This document shows, in pieces, positions 9,292-18,900 of a stretch of DNA of 64,000 bases. Numbering within the stretch: the stretch's first letter is position 1; each line of letters begins with the position of its first letter. Location of the stretch: assembly GCA_019748295.1 (NCBI GenBank), contig JAIEPT010000132.1:1-64000 (forward strand), written 5' to 3'. This DNA comes from Gemmataceae bacterium (GTDB taxonomy: Bacteria > Planctomycetota > Planctomycetia > Gemmatales > Gemmataceae). A program made the translations under genes and the position numbers. Below the pieces are notes generated by a model. The model saw only the letters and a program-made list of their open reading frames with translations. It was not told the DNA's origin and ran no database searches.

Positions 9292-9297
9292 CGGCCG

Positions 9298-9552
9298 CTA
9301 TCGGCCGTAGGGCGAAGTAACGCCTTGCGTCGGTATGATCGGATTGTTCTTCAACACGGCCTTGAGCGAATCTTCCTTCCGCAATGCCTGAGCCGGATAG
9401 CGCGGCGTGTCGAAGCGATTCTCGTTCGGAGGCATGGCGAGCACCTCCGGCGATTTGAGCGGCTTGAGGTCCGGTCTCGGCGTTCGGCAGCCGACAACCG
9501 CTGCCATAAGCAGCAGTGCCGCAGCCGTCCCTAGCGATCCTTTGCCCGGCAT
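9298..9552 (-). CDS. Small predicted lipoprotein
   Basis: An 84-residue protein. The ATG follows a strong GGGAGGGAACCC ribosome-binding site. The first 22 residues are a lipoprotein signal ending in 'AAVVGC', with Cys22 as the expected lipidated residue. The mature part is short, Pro-rich and lacks recognisable domains. A longer frame continues upstream to 9624 but would hide the signal peptide. Function unknown. Confidence 0.62.
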   Translation of the reverse strand: MPGKGSLGTAAALLLMAAVVGCRTPRPDLKPLKSPEVLAMPPNENRFDTPRYPAQALRKEDSLKAVLKNNPIIPTQGVTSPYGR

Positions 9553-9650
9553 GGGTTCCCTCCCCCGTGCGGAATCCTTTCCGCAATCGAGCGCGCGGCG
9601 ACTATACCGTGCCCGCCCATTCAAACAAGCCGACTTTTCCCGCCTTCGGT

Positions 9651-10652
9651 TTAGTCCATCGCGGAAATGATCGCGTCGGCCATTTCGGTGGTGGAGGCGT
9701 GGCCGCCGATGTCGTCCGGGCGGAGCTTGCCTTCGTTGAGCACCTTTTCCAGCGCCGATTGGATGCGCGCTGCCTGTTCCTTTTGGCCCAATGCTTCGAC
9801 GAGGTCGATCGCGGGCAGAATGACCGGCAACGGGTTGGCCCGGTTCTCGCCGATCACTTCGCGTTTGCCGCCGTGGAACGCATCGAAGATGCGAATGCCG
9901 TCGCCATGATTGATGGCGTGCGTCGCGCTGATGCCGCCGATCAGACCGGCTCCGAGGTCGCTGACGATGTCGCCGTAGAGGTTGCCCATGGCCAGCACGT
10001 CGAACTGGGTCGGCTTCGACACCATTTGCATGCAGCAGTTATCGACGATGATCTCTTTCGCTTGAATGTCCGGAAAATCCTTAGCCACTGATCGGAAGGC
10101 TTCGAGCACCAATCCATCGGCAAGTTTGAGGATATTCGCCTTGTGGACGCAGTGAATCATCTTGCGACCGGCGGAACGCGTCAACTCGAAGGCAAAGCGG
10201 AAGAACCGCGTGCTGGCCGCCTCCGTCACGACTTTCAGCGACTGGACGACTCCGTCGACGATCACATGCTCGATGGATGCGTACAAATCCTCGGTCAATT
10301 CACGGACGATCATCAGATCGACGTTCTGGAACCGGCTTTTGAGTCCCGGCAGGTTCTTGAGCGGCCGCACGGAGGCGAACAGGCCCAGGTCTTTGCGAAG
10401 GCGGATGTTGTAATTGATGTGCTCATCGCGCGGCGAAGGGAGCAGCTTGGTCTTCAACGCGAAACCATTGGTGCGAACGGAGGCGAGCAACTCTTTGGAG
10501 AGGGCGGGCTTCCCCGCCGCCTCGGCCGCGCCCCCGGCGAGGTGCTCGTCCCACTCGACTTGCACGTCGGCGGCTTTGAGGATTTTTTGGATCGCAGGCA
10601 CGAGATCAAGCCCGACCCCGCCGCCCTGAATCAACGTGACGCGCTTCGCCAT
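9651..10652 (-). CDS. Divergent isocitrate/isopropylmalate dehydrogenase-family protein
   Basis: A 333-residue beta-decarboxylating dehydrogenase fold, the same length as the paralogue just upstream. The substrate arginine segment (LRKDLGLFASVRP), the Tyr segment (RELTEDLYASIEH), the catalytic Lys region (HKANILKLADG) and the metal Asp segment (NLYGDIVSDL) are kept. Two conserved sites are altered. The N-terminal 'GDGIGPE' is GGGVGLD, and the nucleotide-binding 'HGSAPDIAG' is HGGKREVIG. The fold is therefore clear, but substrate and cofactor use may differ from IDH. The start is the second of two adjacent ATGs, 7 bases after GAGG. It is co-directional with and downstream of the IDH gene across a 214-base repeat-containing gap. 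Confidence 0.75.
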   Translation of the reverse strand: MAKRVTLIQGGGVGLDLVPAIQKILKAADVQVEWDEHLAGGAAEAAGKPALSKELLASVRTNGFALKTKLLPSPRDEHINYNIRLRKDLGLFASVRPLKNLPGLKSRFQNVDLMIVRELTEDLYASIEHVIVDGVVQSLKVVTEAASTRFFRFAFELTRSAGRKMIHCVHKANILKLADGLVLEAFRSVAKDFPDIQAKEIIVDNCCMQMVSKPTQFDVLAMGNLYGDIVSDLGAGLIGGISATHAINHGDGIRIFDAFHGGKREVIGENRANPLPVILPAIDLVEALGQKEQAARIQSALEKVLNEGKLRPDDIGGHASTTEMADAIISAMD

Positions 10653-10691
10653 CATTTCGCCTCGCGTATAGGTATCCCTGAGGGGAAGCAC

Positions 10692-10866
10692 CGTGCATGA
10701 TTATACCGTGGTGCACCCAAGCCCCAGGGTAAGCGCGGCGCACCCTGGGGATCGTGCCCGCGGTCTGATCCCCACCGTGCGCTGCGCTTACGGTGGGGCT
10801 TCGCGGACACAAACAAATCTCAGCACCGCTTACTCCCCTCACCCTAAAGGGGAGAGGGGAGCGGAG
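10692..10866. repeat. Repeat-filled gap between the two dehydrogenase genes
   Basis: Two hairpins are visible. CCCCAGGGT and ACCCTGGGG lie at 10722-10750. CCCCACCGT and ACGGTGGGG lie at 10770-10798. Both are GC-rich with loops of about 11 bases. A partial GGGGAGAGGGG-type element follows at about 10834-10862. Either hairpin could attenuate transcription from the upstream IDH gene into the paralogue. No gene is present. Confidence 0.6.
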
Positions 10867-11868
10867 TCATGCCTGCAGATTCGCGATCAATTCCTTGGTG
10901 ATCGATGCGGTGTTGCCGTCGCCGCCGAGGTCGCGCGTCAGGCCGGTTTTGCGTTCCAGGGTTCGACGAACAGATGACTCGATGCGGGCCGCTGGGTCTC
11001 GCTGGCCGATGTGGTCGAGCATCATCGCCGCGGAACGAAGCAGGGCAATGGGATTGGCGACTCCCTTGCCGGCGATATCCGGCGCACTGCCGTGAACCGC
11101 TTCGAACATCGCGTATTTGCTCCCGATGTTGGCTCCTGGAACCACACCGAGCCCGCCCACGAGACCGGCGCACAGATCGCTCATGACGTCGCCGAAAAGA
11201 TTTTCCATCACCATCACGTCGTAGCGCGTCGGATCCAGGGCCAAGCCAAGAGCGACGCGATCGATGGGCTGGTCATCCCATTCGATGAAGGGATAATCGT
11301 CAGCCACGCGATGGGCGGCTTCCAGAAACATGCCGTCGCTGAGAGGAAGCACATCCGCTTTGTGAACGACGGTCACCTTGCGCCGTCCGAGATTGCGGGC
11401 CATCTCGAAGGCGTAGCGCAGGATGCGTTCCGCCGCATTCCGCGTCACGAGCCGAAGGCTCTCGACGATGCCCGGGATGACATAGTGTTCGATCCCCGCA
11501 TACAGCCCTTCGGTATTTTCGCGGACGACGATCAAATCGACGTCCGTGTACGGAACCTTGATGCTCGGCAACGTCTTCACCGGCCGAACGCTGGCGTACA
11601 ATTCGAGGTCTTTGCGAAGCCGCACGTTGATGGATCGAAAACCCTTGCCGACCGGCGTCGTGCACGGGCCCTTGATGGCGACGCGATACTTGCGGACGAG
11701 ATCGAGCGTGACGTCGGGGAGCGGTTCGCCGTATTTTTCGATCGCGGGAATGCCGGCCTGGGCTTCGATCCAATCGATGCGACCGCCGGCCGCTTCCACA
11801 ACCTTGCACGTGGCGTTCATCACCTCGGGGCCGATACCGTCCCCCGGAATCATCACGACGGGCGTCAT
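10867..11868 (-). CDS. NAD-dependent isocitrate dehydrogenase family
   Basis: A 333-residue enzyme of the isocitrate/isopropylmalate dehydrogenase family. It converts isocitrate to 2-oxoglutarate if the substrate call is right. Intact motifs are the N-terminal GDGIGPEV (residues 9-16), 'SINVRLRKDLELYASVRP' with its substrate arginines, 'RENTEGLYAGIEH' with the catalytic Tyr, the Lys in 'VVHKADVL', 'NLFGDVMSDL' for the metal, and 'VHGSAPDIAGKGVANP' for NAD. The Ser-x-Asn loop favours isocitrate over isopropylmalate, but homoisocitrate or tartrate relatives cannot be excluded. The ATG is preceded by GGAGAAA at 7 bases. A much longer frame exists upstream but has no homology and overlaps the divergent peptidase gene. 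Confidence 0.85.
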   Translation of the reverse strand: MTPVVMIPGDGIGPEVMNATCKVVEAAGGRIDWIEAQAGIPAIEKYGEPLPDVTLDLVRKYRVAIKGPCTTPVGKGFRSINVRLRKDLELYASVRPVKTLPSIKVPYTDVDLIVVRENTEGLYAGIEHYVIPGIVESLRLVTRNAAERILRYAFEMARNLGRRKVTVVHKADVLPLSDGMFLEAAHRVADDYPFIEWDDQPIDRVALGLALDPTRYDVMVMENLFGDVMSDLCAGLVGGLGVVPGANIGSKYAMFEAVHGSAPDIAGKGVANPIALLRSAAMMLDHIGQRDPAARIESSVRRTLERKTGLTRDLGGDGNTASITKELIANLQA

Positions 11869-12011
11869 TGCCGTTTCTCCGACCAAGATGCAGCAGCAGG
11901 CCGCAGGGCAAACATCACTTAAGCATGGACGAAAATCGTGCGGCGAATTCAATTTTCGGCGGCGAGAGGTATCGGCAGTGTACCGATGATCTCGCTCTTG
12001 CATAGAGTACG

Positions 12012-12041
12012 TTGCCGCGTCTGACGATTGCGGCCTAGAAT
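12012..12041 (+). promoter_or_regulatory. Candidate sigma-70-type promoter for the M48 peptidase
   Basis: TTGCCG at 12012-12017 and TAGAAT at 12036-12041 are separated by 18 bases. They lie 35 bases upstream of the ATG, in the divergent gap between the IDH and peptidase genes. This is a sequence match only. Confidence 0.35.
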
Positions 12042-12075
12042 AGCTGCGTGCAGGGGGCCGAGGGACCGCCAATTC

Positions 12076-13467
12076 ATGCCGTTCTTTCTTCTGATTCTGC
12101 TTGCGCTGATCTATATGCAGGGGCAATGGCCGGAGCCGCCTCTCGGGGTGTCGCTTTCGGGCAGCCTTCTGGTGACCGCCGTCGGTCTGGGCGTCTTCGT
12201 GCTGCTCGCAGCCGTCCTTTCCTTGCGGCTCCGTCTCGCCTTGCGTCGCGATGAGGGGCATGCAAATTATCATGTCCGCCACTTCTCTTTCTGGCGGCGC
12301 TGGCACTTCTTCGGCTTGTTGATCTACTTCGGCGTTTCGCTTTACGCCTTGGGTTGGGGGCATGCAACCAAGAATCTGCAGGCCGACCGATTCATTCCAG
12401 GGTTCGAATTGCTCACTCTGGGCCCGTTGCTGGCCGCGATGGTCTTCTCTTGGGTCTTCTTCTACGACGCCGATCGGGCGATTCAGCACATGGGCGTGGC
12501 AGATGGAAACCATTACCCAAGCCGTTGGGCCTACGTGCTGCTCAACATCCGCAACAACCTGATCCTGATCGTGCCGCCGATGATGCTGATGACGCTCCAG
12601 CGATCGCTTCTCTACTTCATCCCCGAACTCGCCGACCAAAAGGAAACCAGCGCTTCGCATGTCGCCGTGCTCGTCGCCTTTTTGGCGCTAGGCATGATCC
12701 TGATCCCGCTGGTCTATCGCGTCTTCCTCGGCCTACGGCCGCTGCCCGACGGCCCGCTCCGCGAACGGCTCACCGCGACCGCGCAACGCCTCAACTTCCG
12801 CTTTGCCGACATCCTGCTATGGAACACGCGAAACGCGATGGCCAACGCCATGGTGACGGGCGCGTTTCCCTGGCTGCGCTATGTCGTGGTCACGGATCGC
12901 CTGATCGATCAACTTGATCCCGACGAAATCGAGGCCGTCTTCGGCCATGAAGTGGGGCACATCAAGCATCGGCACATGACCTTCTACATCTGGTTCCTGC
13001 TGACCAGCATCGTGATCTTGGGCCATGCGTGGACCGCGGCGACGAACGCCCTCGGCGAAACCTTCCCGAACGAAGTCTGGCTGACGAATGTGACGGAACC
13101 GGTGTTTCTGGTCCTGATCGTCTCGTACATCTTCGTCGCCTTCGGCTTCCTCTCGCGCCGATGCGAACGCCAGGCGGACTTGTTTGGTTGTCGAACCACA
13201 ACGCCAAGCGCCTTCGCCTCCGCGCTCGACAAGGTGGCCTACCTCAACGGCATCTCGAAGGACAAACCCGGCTGGCTGTCGTCGTGGCAGCACTCCACGA
13301 TCGGCCGAAGAATTGCGTTCGTGCTCGCTGTGGAATCGGACCCGCACCTAGAAACGACGTTTCAACGCCGCTTGCATTGGCTACGCTGGGCGACGATCTG
13401 CATTCTCACGACCGGCGCCGCGCTCGCCGTCTGGAGTTCCGGCGCCGATTCGTTGCGTCACCTTTAA
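12076..13467 (+). CDS. Integral-membrane M48-family zinc metallopeptidase
   Basis: A 463-residue multi-pass membrane protein. The zinc motif is His291-Glu-Val-Gly-His295 in 'FGHEVGHIKHRH'. The downstream Glu ligand lies in 'RRCERQADLFG', four residues before the conserved Asp. The arrangement matches the HtpX/Ste24 superfamily. The N-terminal half (residues 1-215) contributes about five membrane helices, more than HtpX. Two further helices follow the HEVGH. The likely role is quality-control or CAAX-like proteolysis at the membrane; the substrate is unknown. The start at ATG 12076 gives a hydrophobic N-terminus and follows CGAGGGA. A second, different M48 gene lies at 41.6 kb. Confidence 0.85.
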   Translation: MPFFLLILLALIYMQGQWPEPPLGVSLSGSLLVTAVGLGVFVLLAAVLSLRLRLALRRDEGHANYHVRHFSFWRRWHFFGLLIYFGVSLYALGWGHATKNLQADRFIPGFELLTLGPLLAAMVFSWVFFYDADRAIQHMGVADGNHYPSRWAYVLLNIRNNLILIVPPMMLMTLQRSLLYFIPELADQKETSASHVAVLVAFLALGMILIPLVYRVFLGLRPLPDGPLRERLTATAQRLNFRFADILLWNTRNAMANAMVTGAFPWLRYVVVTDRLIDQLDPDEIEAVFGHEVGHIKHRHMTFYIWFLLTSIVILGHAWTAATNALGETFPNEVWLTNVTEPVFLVLIVSYIFVAFGFLSRRCERQADLFGCRTTTPSAFASALDKVAYLNGISKDKPGWLSSWQHSTIGRRIAFVLAVESDPHLETTFQRRLHWLRWATICILTTGAALAVWSSGADSLRHL

Positions 13468-13496
13468 GCCTCTTCGCTTTCCATTCGCTCGGGTGG

Positions 13497-13523
13497 CACG
13501 CCCTGAACGTAGTGAAGGGCGTG
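13497..13523. terminator. Hairpin between convergent genes
   Basis: CACGCCCT and AGGGCGTG form an 8-base stem with an 11-base loop in the 130-base gap where the M48 peptidase and the methyltransferase genes converge. No T-run follows, so intrinsic termination is only suggested. Confidence 0.4.
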
Positions 13524-13597
13524 GAAGCGGTGCTTTCGCAGCATCCAGCTTGCAATGCATTGAACACCGTGCGGTGAAAATCCTCTTCGGATGAAAC

Positions 13598-14626
13598 TCA
13601 TTCGCTTCTATTGAGTTCACTTCGCACGATGCGTACGCCTTCGACCATCGCCGCGAGTTTGCGCTGCGCCACATGCCGCGCCGTCTGCGAGAAGCCGCAG
13701 TCGGGAGTGATGTGGACGCGCTCGGGTTCCACGTATTTCAGCACGGTTCGCAGCCGCTCCGCCACAAGCTGCGGCGGCTCGATCCAGGTGTTTTTCACGT
13801 CCACCAGCCCGACCGCCACTTCCATCGTCGACGGCAATTGCCTCAGCAGTTCGATTTCCGCCATCTCCCGGCTCGCGAATTCCAGGGCGAGTTGCTGCAC
13901 CTTGACCTGGCCGAGGTGCGGGAAGAGCGGCTTATAGCTTCGCAAGCCCACCGCCCGAGCCCGGAAGTTGCCGAAACACATGTGCATGCTGATCTTCGCG
14001 TCCACGCCTTCGACTGTGCGGGCGACGATATCCAGAAACTTGTCCGGTTGATCCGGATGGCACGCGAAGCTGGGCTCATCGAGTTGAATGAAATCGACGC
14101 CGGCATTAACGAGTTGTTTCATCTCTCGGTTGACGATCGCCAGCAGCGCTTCAGCCACCGCATCGCGGTCCGCGTAGACCTCTCCGCCTTGCAGGCAACC
14201 GGCGAGGGTATACGGCCCCGGGACCGGAACTTTAACCGGCGCTCGCGTGATGGAGCGGAGTCGAGCGTATTCCTCGACCGTGCCCAAACCCTTCGGCGCC
14301 GTCAGGGGCGAAACGACAAGGTAACGGCTTCGCTGATCATGAGCCGGCGCACCCCATTGACGAGAGGGCGGCAGCGGCTTGATGCCTTCGAGGTAGTCGT
14401 AGAAGCCAAGGTTGAAATCGACCCGATGCATCTCGCCGTCCGTAATGATGTCCGCCCCCGCGCGAAGTTGATCGGAAACCGCAAGTTGCACGGCATCGCG
14501 AATCGCCTCCTCGCGATCGAAAGAGCCGTATTGCTCGGGATGCTTGGCCACATCCTCGCAAAACTTCTGATACCAGCCAGGGAAGGACCAACTGCCGATG
14601 ACGGTGGCGGGAAGGAAAGGAACCAC
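13598..14626 (-). CDS. MetE C-terminal-like zinc methyltransferase (methionine synthase II family)
   Basis: A 342-residue TIM-barrel protein matching the catalytic half of cobalamin-independent methionine synthase. Zinc-ligand-like residues are His215 and Cys217 in 'SMHMCFGNF' and Cys310 in 'HITPDCGFSQ'. The 'QLDEPSF' motif (181-187) and the N-terminal 'PATVIGSWSFPGWYQ' are also typical. The start is GTG, 6 bases after GGAG; the frame continues upstream but runs antisense to the neighbouring gene. Full MetE is about 750 residues with a folate-binding N-terminal half. This short form could methylate homocysteine from a corrinoid or small-molecule donor, or act in an unrelated methyl or thiol transfer. 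The call to family is firm; the substrate is not known. Confidence 0.82.
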   Translation of the reverse strand: MVPFLPATVIGSWSFPGWYQKFCEDVAKHPEQYGSFDREEAIRDAVQLAVSDQLRAGADIITDGEMHRVDFNLGFYDYLEGIKPLPPSRQWGAPAHDQRSRYLVVSPLTAPKGLGTVEEYARLRSITRAPVKVPVPGPYTLAGCLQGGEVYADRDAVAEALLAIVNREMKQLVNAGVDFIQLDEPSFACHPDQPDKFLDIVARTVEGVDAKISMHMCFGNFRARAVGLRSYKPLFPHLGQVKVQQLALEFASREMAEIELLRQLPSTMEVAVGLVDVKNTWIEPPQLVAERLRTVLKYVEPERVHITPDCGFSQTARHVAQRKLAAMVEGVRIVRSELNRSE

Positions 14627-14734
14627 GGCACGCTCCGCGATCAAGTCGGCGAGACGAGGGAGGAAACCGCTGCTATTGTGGCCCAAGCGGCGACGATCGG
14701 CCAACGCCGTAGCCCGCATGCGAAGGAGCGAACG

Positions 14735-15172
14735 ATGAGTCCTGACGAAGCGATGAAATCCGTGCTCGAACGATCCGCGGAAACGGCGCTCGACTTCATC
14801 GACAAACGCGGCCATTTCCTCCCCTTCGCCCTCGGTCTGGATGCCGAGAGCGAATCGTACTGGATCATGGCCGAAACGTCGGACGCAGAGGCGCCCTACA
14901 ACCCTGACGAATGGGCGGCCAGCATCGAAGCACAGGTGCGCAACATGATCGCCGACGGCACGCTGCAAGTCGTCGCGTTCGCGGAAGACGTGATGGCGAC
15001 GTTTCAGGAAGACGGCAAGCGATTTCAAATGCGAGCCGTGCGCATCGATGTGGACCATGCTGAGAAAGCGGGCCAGCGAGCGCACCTCACGTTCGAGATT
15101 CGGGAAGCCAAAGCTGAGCCGGGACAATTGTTCTACATGGACCTGCCGTCACGGTTCTTCGGAGGTCCTTGA
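14735..15172 (+). CDS. Hypothetical protein
   Basis: A 145-residue cytosolic-looking acidic protein beginning at an ATG 6 bases after GGAG. It has a mixed alpha/beta pattern ('GHFLPFALGLDAES' then 'LQVVAFAEDVMATFQEDGKRFQMRAVRIDVDH'), with no signal peptide or membrane segment. I do not recognise the family. It is divergent from the methyltransferase gene (108-base gap that presumably holds both promoters) and converges with the Uma2 gene, whose stop is 7 bases away. Confidence 0.68.
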   Translation: MSPDEAMKSVLERSAETALDFIDKRGHFLPFALGLDAESESYWIMAETSDAEAPYNPDEWAASIEAQVRNMIADGTLQVVAFAEDVMATFQEDGKRFQMRAVRIDVDHAEKAGQRAHLTFEIREAKAEPGQLFYMDLPSRFFGGP

Positions 15173-15179
15173 AGTCGCA

Positions 15180-15890
15180 TCACGGACGATGGATTTTCGC
15201 TTTGAATTCGCGATGTTCCGCCGTAGCCAATCCTTGCTGCAATGTGTTGAATACGGCGGGAAAGTCGGCTTTGAGGAAGCTCGTCAAGTTCAGCCATAGT
15301 CCCGGAAAAACTTCGCTTTGGATTACGCCATTCACGAGCGGAAGCTTCTCGTACTTGGAACCTTGAAGCGCGAACCAGTCGATCTCCCCGTCAAGCACCC
15401 GCCAAACGAAATACTCTCGAACCTTGTTGCGACGATAGACGTTCAGCTTGGCATGCAGGTCATAGCTTGCTGAGGACGCCGCAACCTCAGCCACAAGTTC
15501 TGGGGCTCCCGAGACGTATTCGTCGTCATCCAGCTTCGCCTGTCCTCCGTGTGCCAAATAGAGAAACGCGTCGGGCTGAGGCTCGTTATCCAGATCGAGC
15601 CGGACCGTACCGTTGTCGCCGCTCTCGACTCCCGGAGTGAATCCCGCGTAGATACCGAGAAAAGTCACTAACCGGGAATGAGGTCCCGAATGAGCTGGCT
15701 GACGAACTGGGAACGGCATGTAGACGACTCCTTCGATCAGTTCCGCTTTCTTCACGCCGGGCATGGCATGATAGCGCCGCTCGAATTCATCTCGAGTCAA
15801 ACGGTCGCCGTGCTCAAGTGGATACACGACTGTCCGCGGGACTGCATCCGGCATTTCGAAAGGGCGAGACTCGGAAAGTAGCGAAGACAT
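15180..15890 (-). CDS. Uma2-family (DUF820) putative endonuclease
   Basis: A 236-residue protein of the Uma2 restriction-endonuclease-like family. Members have a PD-(D/E)xK fold, but their role is unproven. The likely catalytic triad is Asp in 'NEPQPDAFLYL', Glu in 'PELVAEVAASS' and Lys in 'LHAKLNVYRRNKVREYFVW'. The start ATG follows GAGGTG by 6 bases. It lies 56 bases downstream of ileS on the same strand and might be read through from it. It is more diverged from the two Uma2 genes at 21-22 kb than those are from each other. Confidence 0.75.
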   Translation of the reverse strand: MSSLLSESRPFEMPDAVPRTVVYPLEHGDRLTRDEFERRYHAMPGVKKAELIEGVVYMPFPVRQPAHSGPHSRLVTFLGIYAGFTPGVESGDNGTVRLDLDNEPQPDAFLYLAHGGQAKLDDDEYVSGAPELVAEVAASSASYDLHAKLNVYRRNKVREYFVWRVLDGEIDWFALQGSKYEKLPLVNGVIQSEVFPGLWLNLTSFLKADFPAVFNTLQQGLATAEHREFKAKIHRP

Positions 15891-15946
15891 GCCCACCACC
15901 TCTAACGACGTCGTCTTCCGAATTGTATCGCATTTGGAACGCTGAC

Positions 15947-18900
15947 TCACGCTTTCTTAAGCGCGATCGTCAGCGGTTTGCCGTCGATCTTCACTTCGGT
16001 CTTGAATGCACCATCGCCAATGATTGATGCCGCGCGGGTGGTGGCGAGGGTTTCGGTCGAGATATAGGCCCAGTGCTGGTCGATCGCTTTCGCGATATCC
16101 GCATCGGCGGCGGCGACATGGAGCGTGATGCGGTCCTCGGCTTGAAGGTCGGCTTCCTTGCGGCTGCTTTGCACGTGGCGGACGACTTCGCGGGCCAGGC
16201 CTTCGAGCATCAGTTCGGGCGTGATACGGGCATCGAGCAGCATCTGGCGTGCGCGGTCGGCGAGGCCGGCCCAGTCCTTCGGCGTCTTCGGCTGGATCCA
16301 CACGTCGCCGATTTCGAGCAGTGCGGGATCCCCCTCGAGTTTCAGGTCCACAGGTTTGCCGGACTGAAGTTGGGCGGCAAGTTCGTCATGTTTGGCGGCG
16401 GCGATCGCCTTTTGTGCGGCCTGGATGCGCTGGCCGAACTTAGGCCCGGCGGCCTTGGGATTCAGCTTCACCTCGAACGAAAGCAGCGGCTTCTCGCCCT
16501 GATGCAGCGTCACCTTCTTGAGGTTTAGTTCTTCCGTGATCTGATCCGCGAACCGCTCGACGGCTCGACGATCCGCGTCGCTGCCGGGCTGGATTTTCAG
16601 TTCCGCGAGCGGTTGACGGACCTTGATCTTCACCGCATTGCGTGCAGCGGAGCCGAGCGAGACGAGATCGAGCAGCGCTTCGATTTCCTCCGAAAGGCCG
16701 GCATCAATGAGCGACGCGTTGGCCTCGGGATAGGCGCAGTGATGCACGCTCGTGGAGACGCTTCCCTTCGGATGCACGGCCACGACGAGGCTCTGATACA
16801 ACTCTTCCGCAAGGAACGGGACGACGGGGGCGATCAGTTTCGCGAGCGTCGTCAGCACCTCGTAAAGCGTCTGATACGCGGCCGTCTTGTCGCTCCCCTT
16901 GTCGCTTTTCCAGAACCGGCGGCGATTGCGGCGGACATACCAGTTGCTGAGCTTGTCGTCGATGAACTTCTCCGCCTCTTGGCAGAAATCGACCACGCGA
17001 AACGCCTCGAACGACTTGCGGGCCGTCGCGATCAGATGCTGCAAATCGGAGAGGATCCAGCGATCGATGTCGGGCCGATCGCTCACCGGGATCGGCGTTG
17101 CCGCGGGATCGAAGCCATCGAGCCGGGCATAGTTGCTGAAGAACGCATAGGTGTTCCACAGCTTCATCACGACCTTGCTGCGCACTTCGTCCGCGAGCGT
17201 GGGGCCGAAATTGATGTTCGCGAGCGGGTTCTGCCGGCAGTACATCCAGCGCATGAGGTCGGCGCCGAGCGGCGGATGCATCGCCTTTTTGCCGTCCTTC
17301 ATCACCGTTTCGTAGCCGTTGTCGGAAGCATCCTCGAAGGCGATCGAATTGCCCTTCGATTTGTGCATTTCCTCGCCTTGGTCGTCGCGCACAAGGGCGT
17401 GGCCCAGCAGCACCTTGAACGGTGGTTTCTGCTCCATCATCGTGCTCATCGCGAGGATGGCGTAGAACCAGTTGCGGAATTGGCCGGGGAAGCATTCGAC
17501 GATGAAGTCGGCCGGGAACCACTGCTGCCATTCCTCGCGGCTCTCGAAGTATCCCATCGTGGAATAAGGAACTATCCCGGCGTCCAGCCACGGGTTGCCG
17601 ACGTCGGGGATGCGCGACATCAGGTTGCCGGTCTTCGGATTGCGGATCTTCACGAGGTCGATCCAGGGCCGATGCGGCGTGTGGCCATCGAACTCCTGCC
17701 AACCTTCGGCGGCGCGGGCCTTGAGTTCCTCGCGCGAGCCGATCACCTCGAAATCGCCGGTCTTCTCGTCCACCCAGATCGGCAGCGCGAGGCCCCAGAA
17801 TCGCTTCTTCGAGATCATCCAGTCGCCCATGTTCTTGAGCCAATCCAGCTCGCGCGCTCGGCCATTCAACTCCTCGGGGAGGAAGGTCGCGTTTTCGACG
17901 ACGCGCATGATCTCTTCGCGCCACGACATGCCGATGAACCATTCATCGACGAGGCGGAATAACAGTTCCGTCTTGCAGCGCCAGCAGTGCGGATAGCTGT
18001 GAGGATATTTCTCGACGGCGAGCAGCAGGCCCTTCTTCTGCAGGTTGTCGAGGATCCAATCGATGGCGGCTGGATCGAGGGCGGATTTGCCGCTCAGTTC
18101 GCCGAAACCGGGGAGGAAGACGCCGGAATCATCGAGCGGGGCGATGGGCACCAGGCCGCAGGTTTTGCCGAGCGCGAAATCTTCCTTACCGCAACCGGGG
18201 GCGATGTGGACGATGCCGGTCCCTTCGGTCTCGCCGACCATATCCCAAGCGACGACGCGATGGACCGCTTTGCCCGATTCGCCCGGCCCCCACTTCTGCG
18301 CCTGGACGACGTCGGCGATTGCTTTCGGGTAGCCGTAGGCATGTTGCTGCGCGGGGAGTTCATCGAAGGGGCCGTCGTAGGCCCAGCCCACCATGTCCGC
18401 GCCCTTCACCTCGCCGACGATTTCGTACCCGCCCTTTTCCTTGAAGATCTGTTCGAGCGTCTTCAGCTTCTGCACCCCCTCGACCCACTCTTTGCGTTTG
18501 AATTGCTCCTCGAGACGTTGCACCGTGAAGGCGCCCTTGGCGACGTAGTAAAACTCCTCGTCATGCTTCGGCTTGTGCTTCACCTTGAGGTAGGTGAGGT
18601 TCGGATTGACCGCCGCGCCGACGTTGCTGGTTAGCGTCCAAGGCGTCGTGGTCCACGCGAGCAGGAACTCGTTCGTGCGGCCGCGCAATGGGAGTTTGAC
18701 GAACACCGAGCGGTGGGCGACGAGCTTGTAGCCTTCGTTCATCTCCTGCTGACTGATGCCCGCGCCGCATCGGCCGCACCAGGGCATGGCGTCGTAGGCC
18801 TTGTAGATCAGGCTGCGGTCGAAGCACTTCTTGAGAAAGCCCCAGATGGCGTAGTTGTTTCGCTCCGCCATCGTGAAATACGATTTGCGTTCGTCCGGCG

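Noticed and set aside
11869-12660. Upstream extension of the isocitrate dehydrogenase frame
   Set aside because: It overlaps the divergent M48 peptidase gene and has no homology; the GDGIGPE motif fixes the start at 11868.
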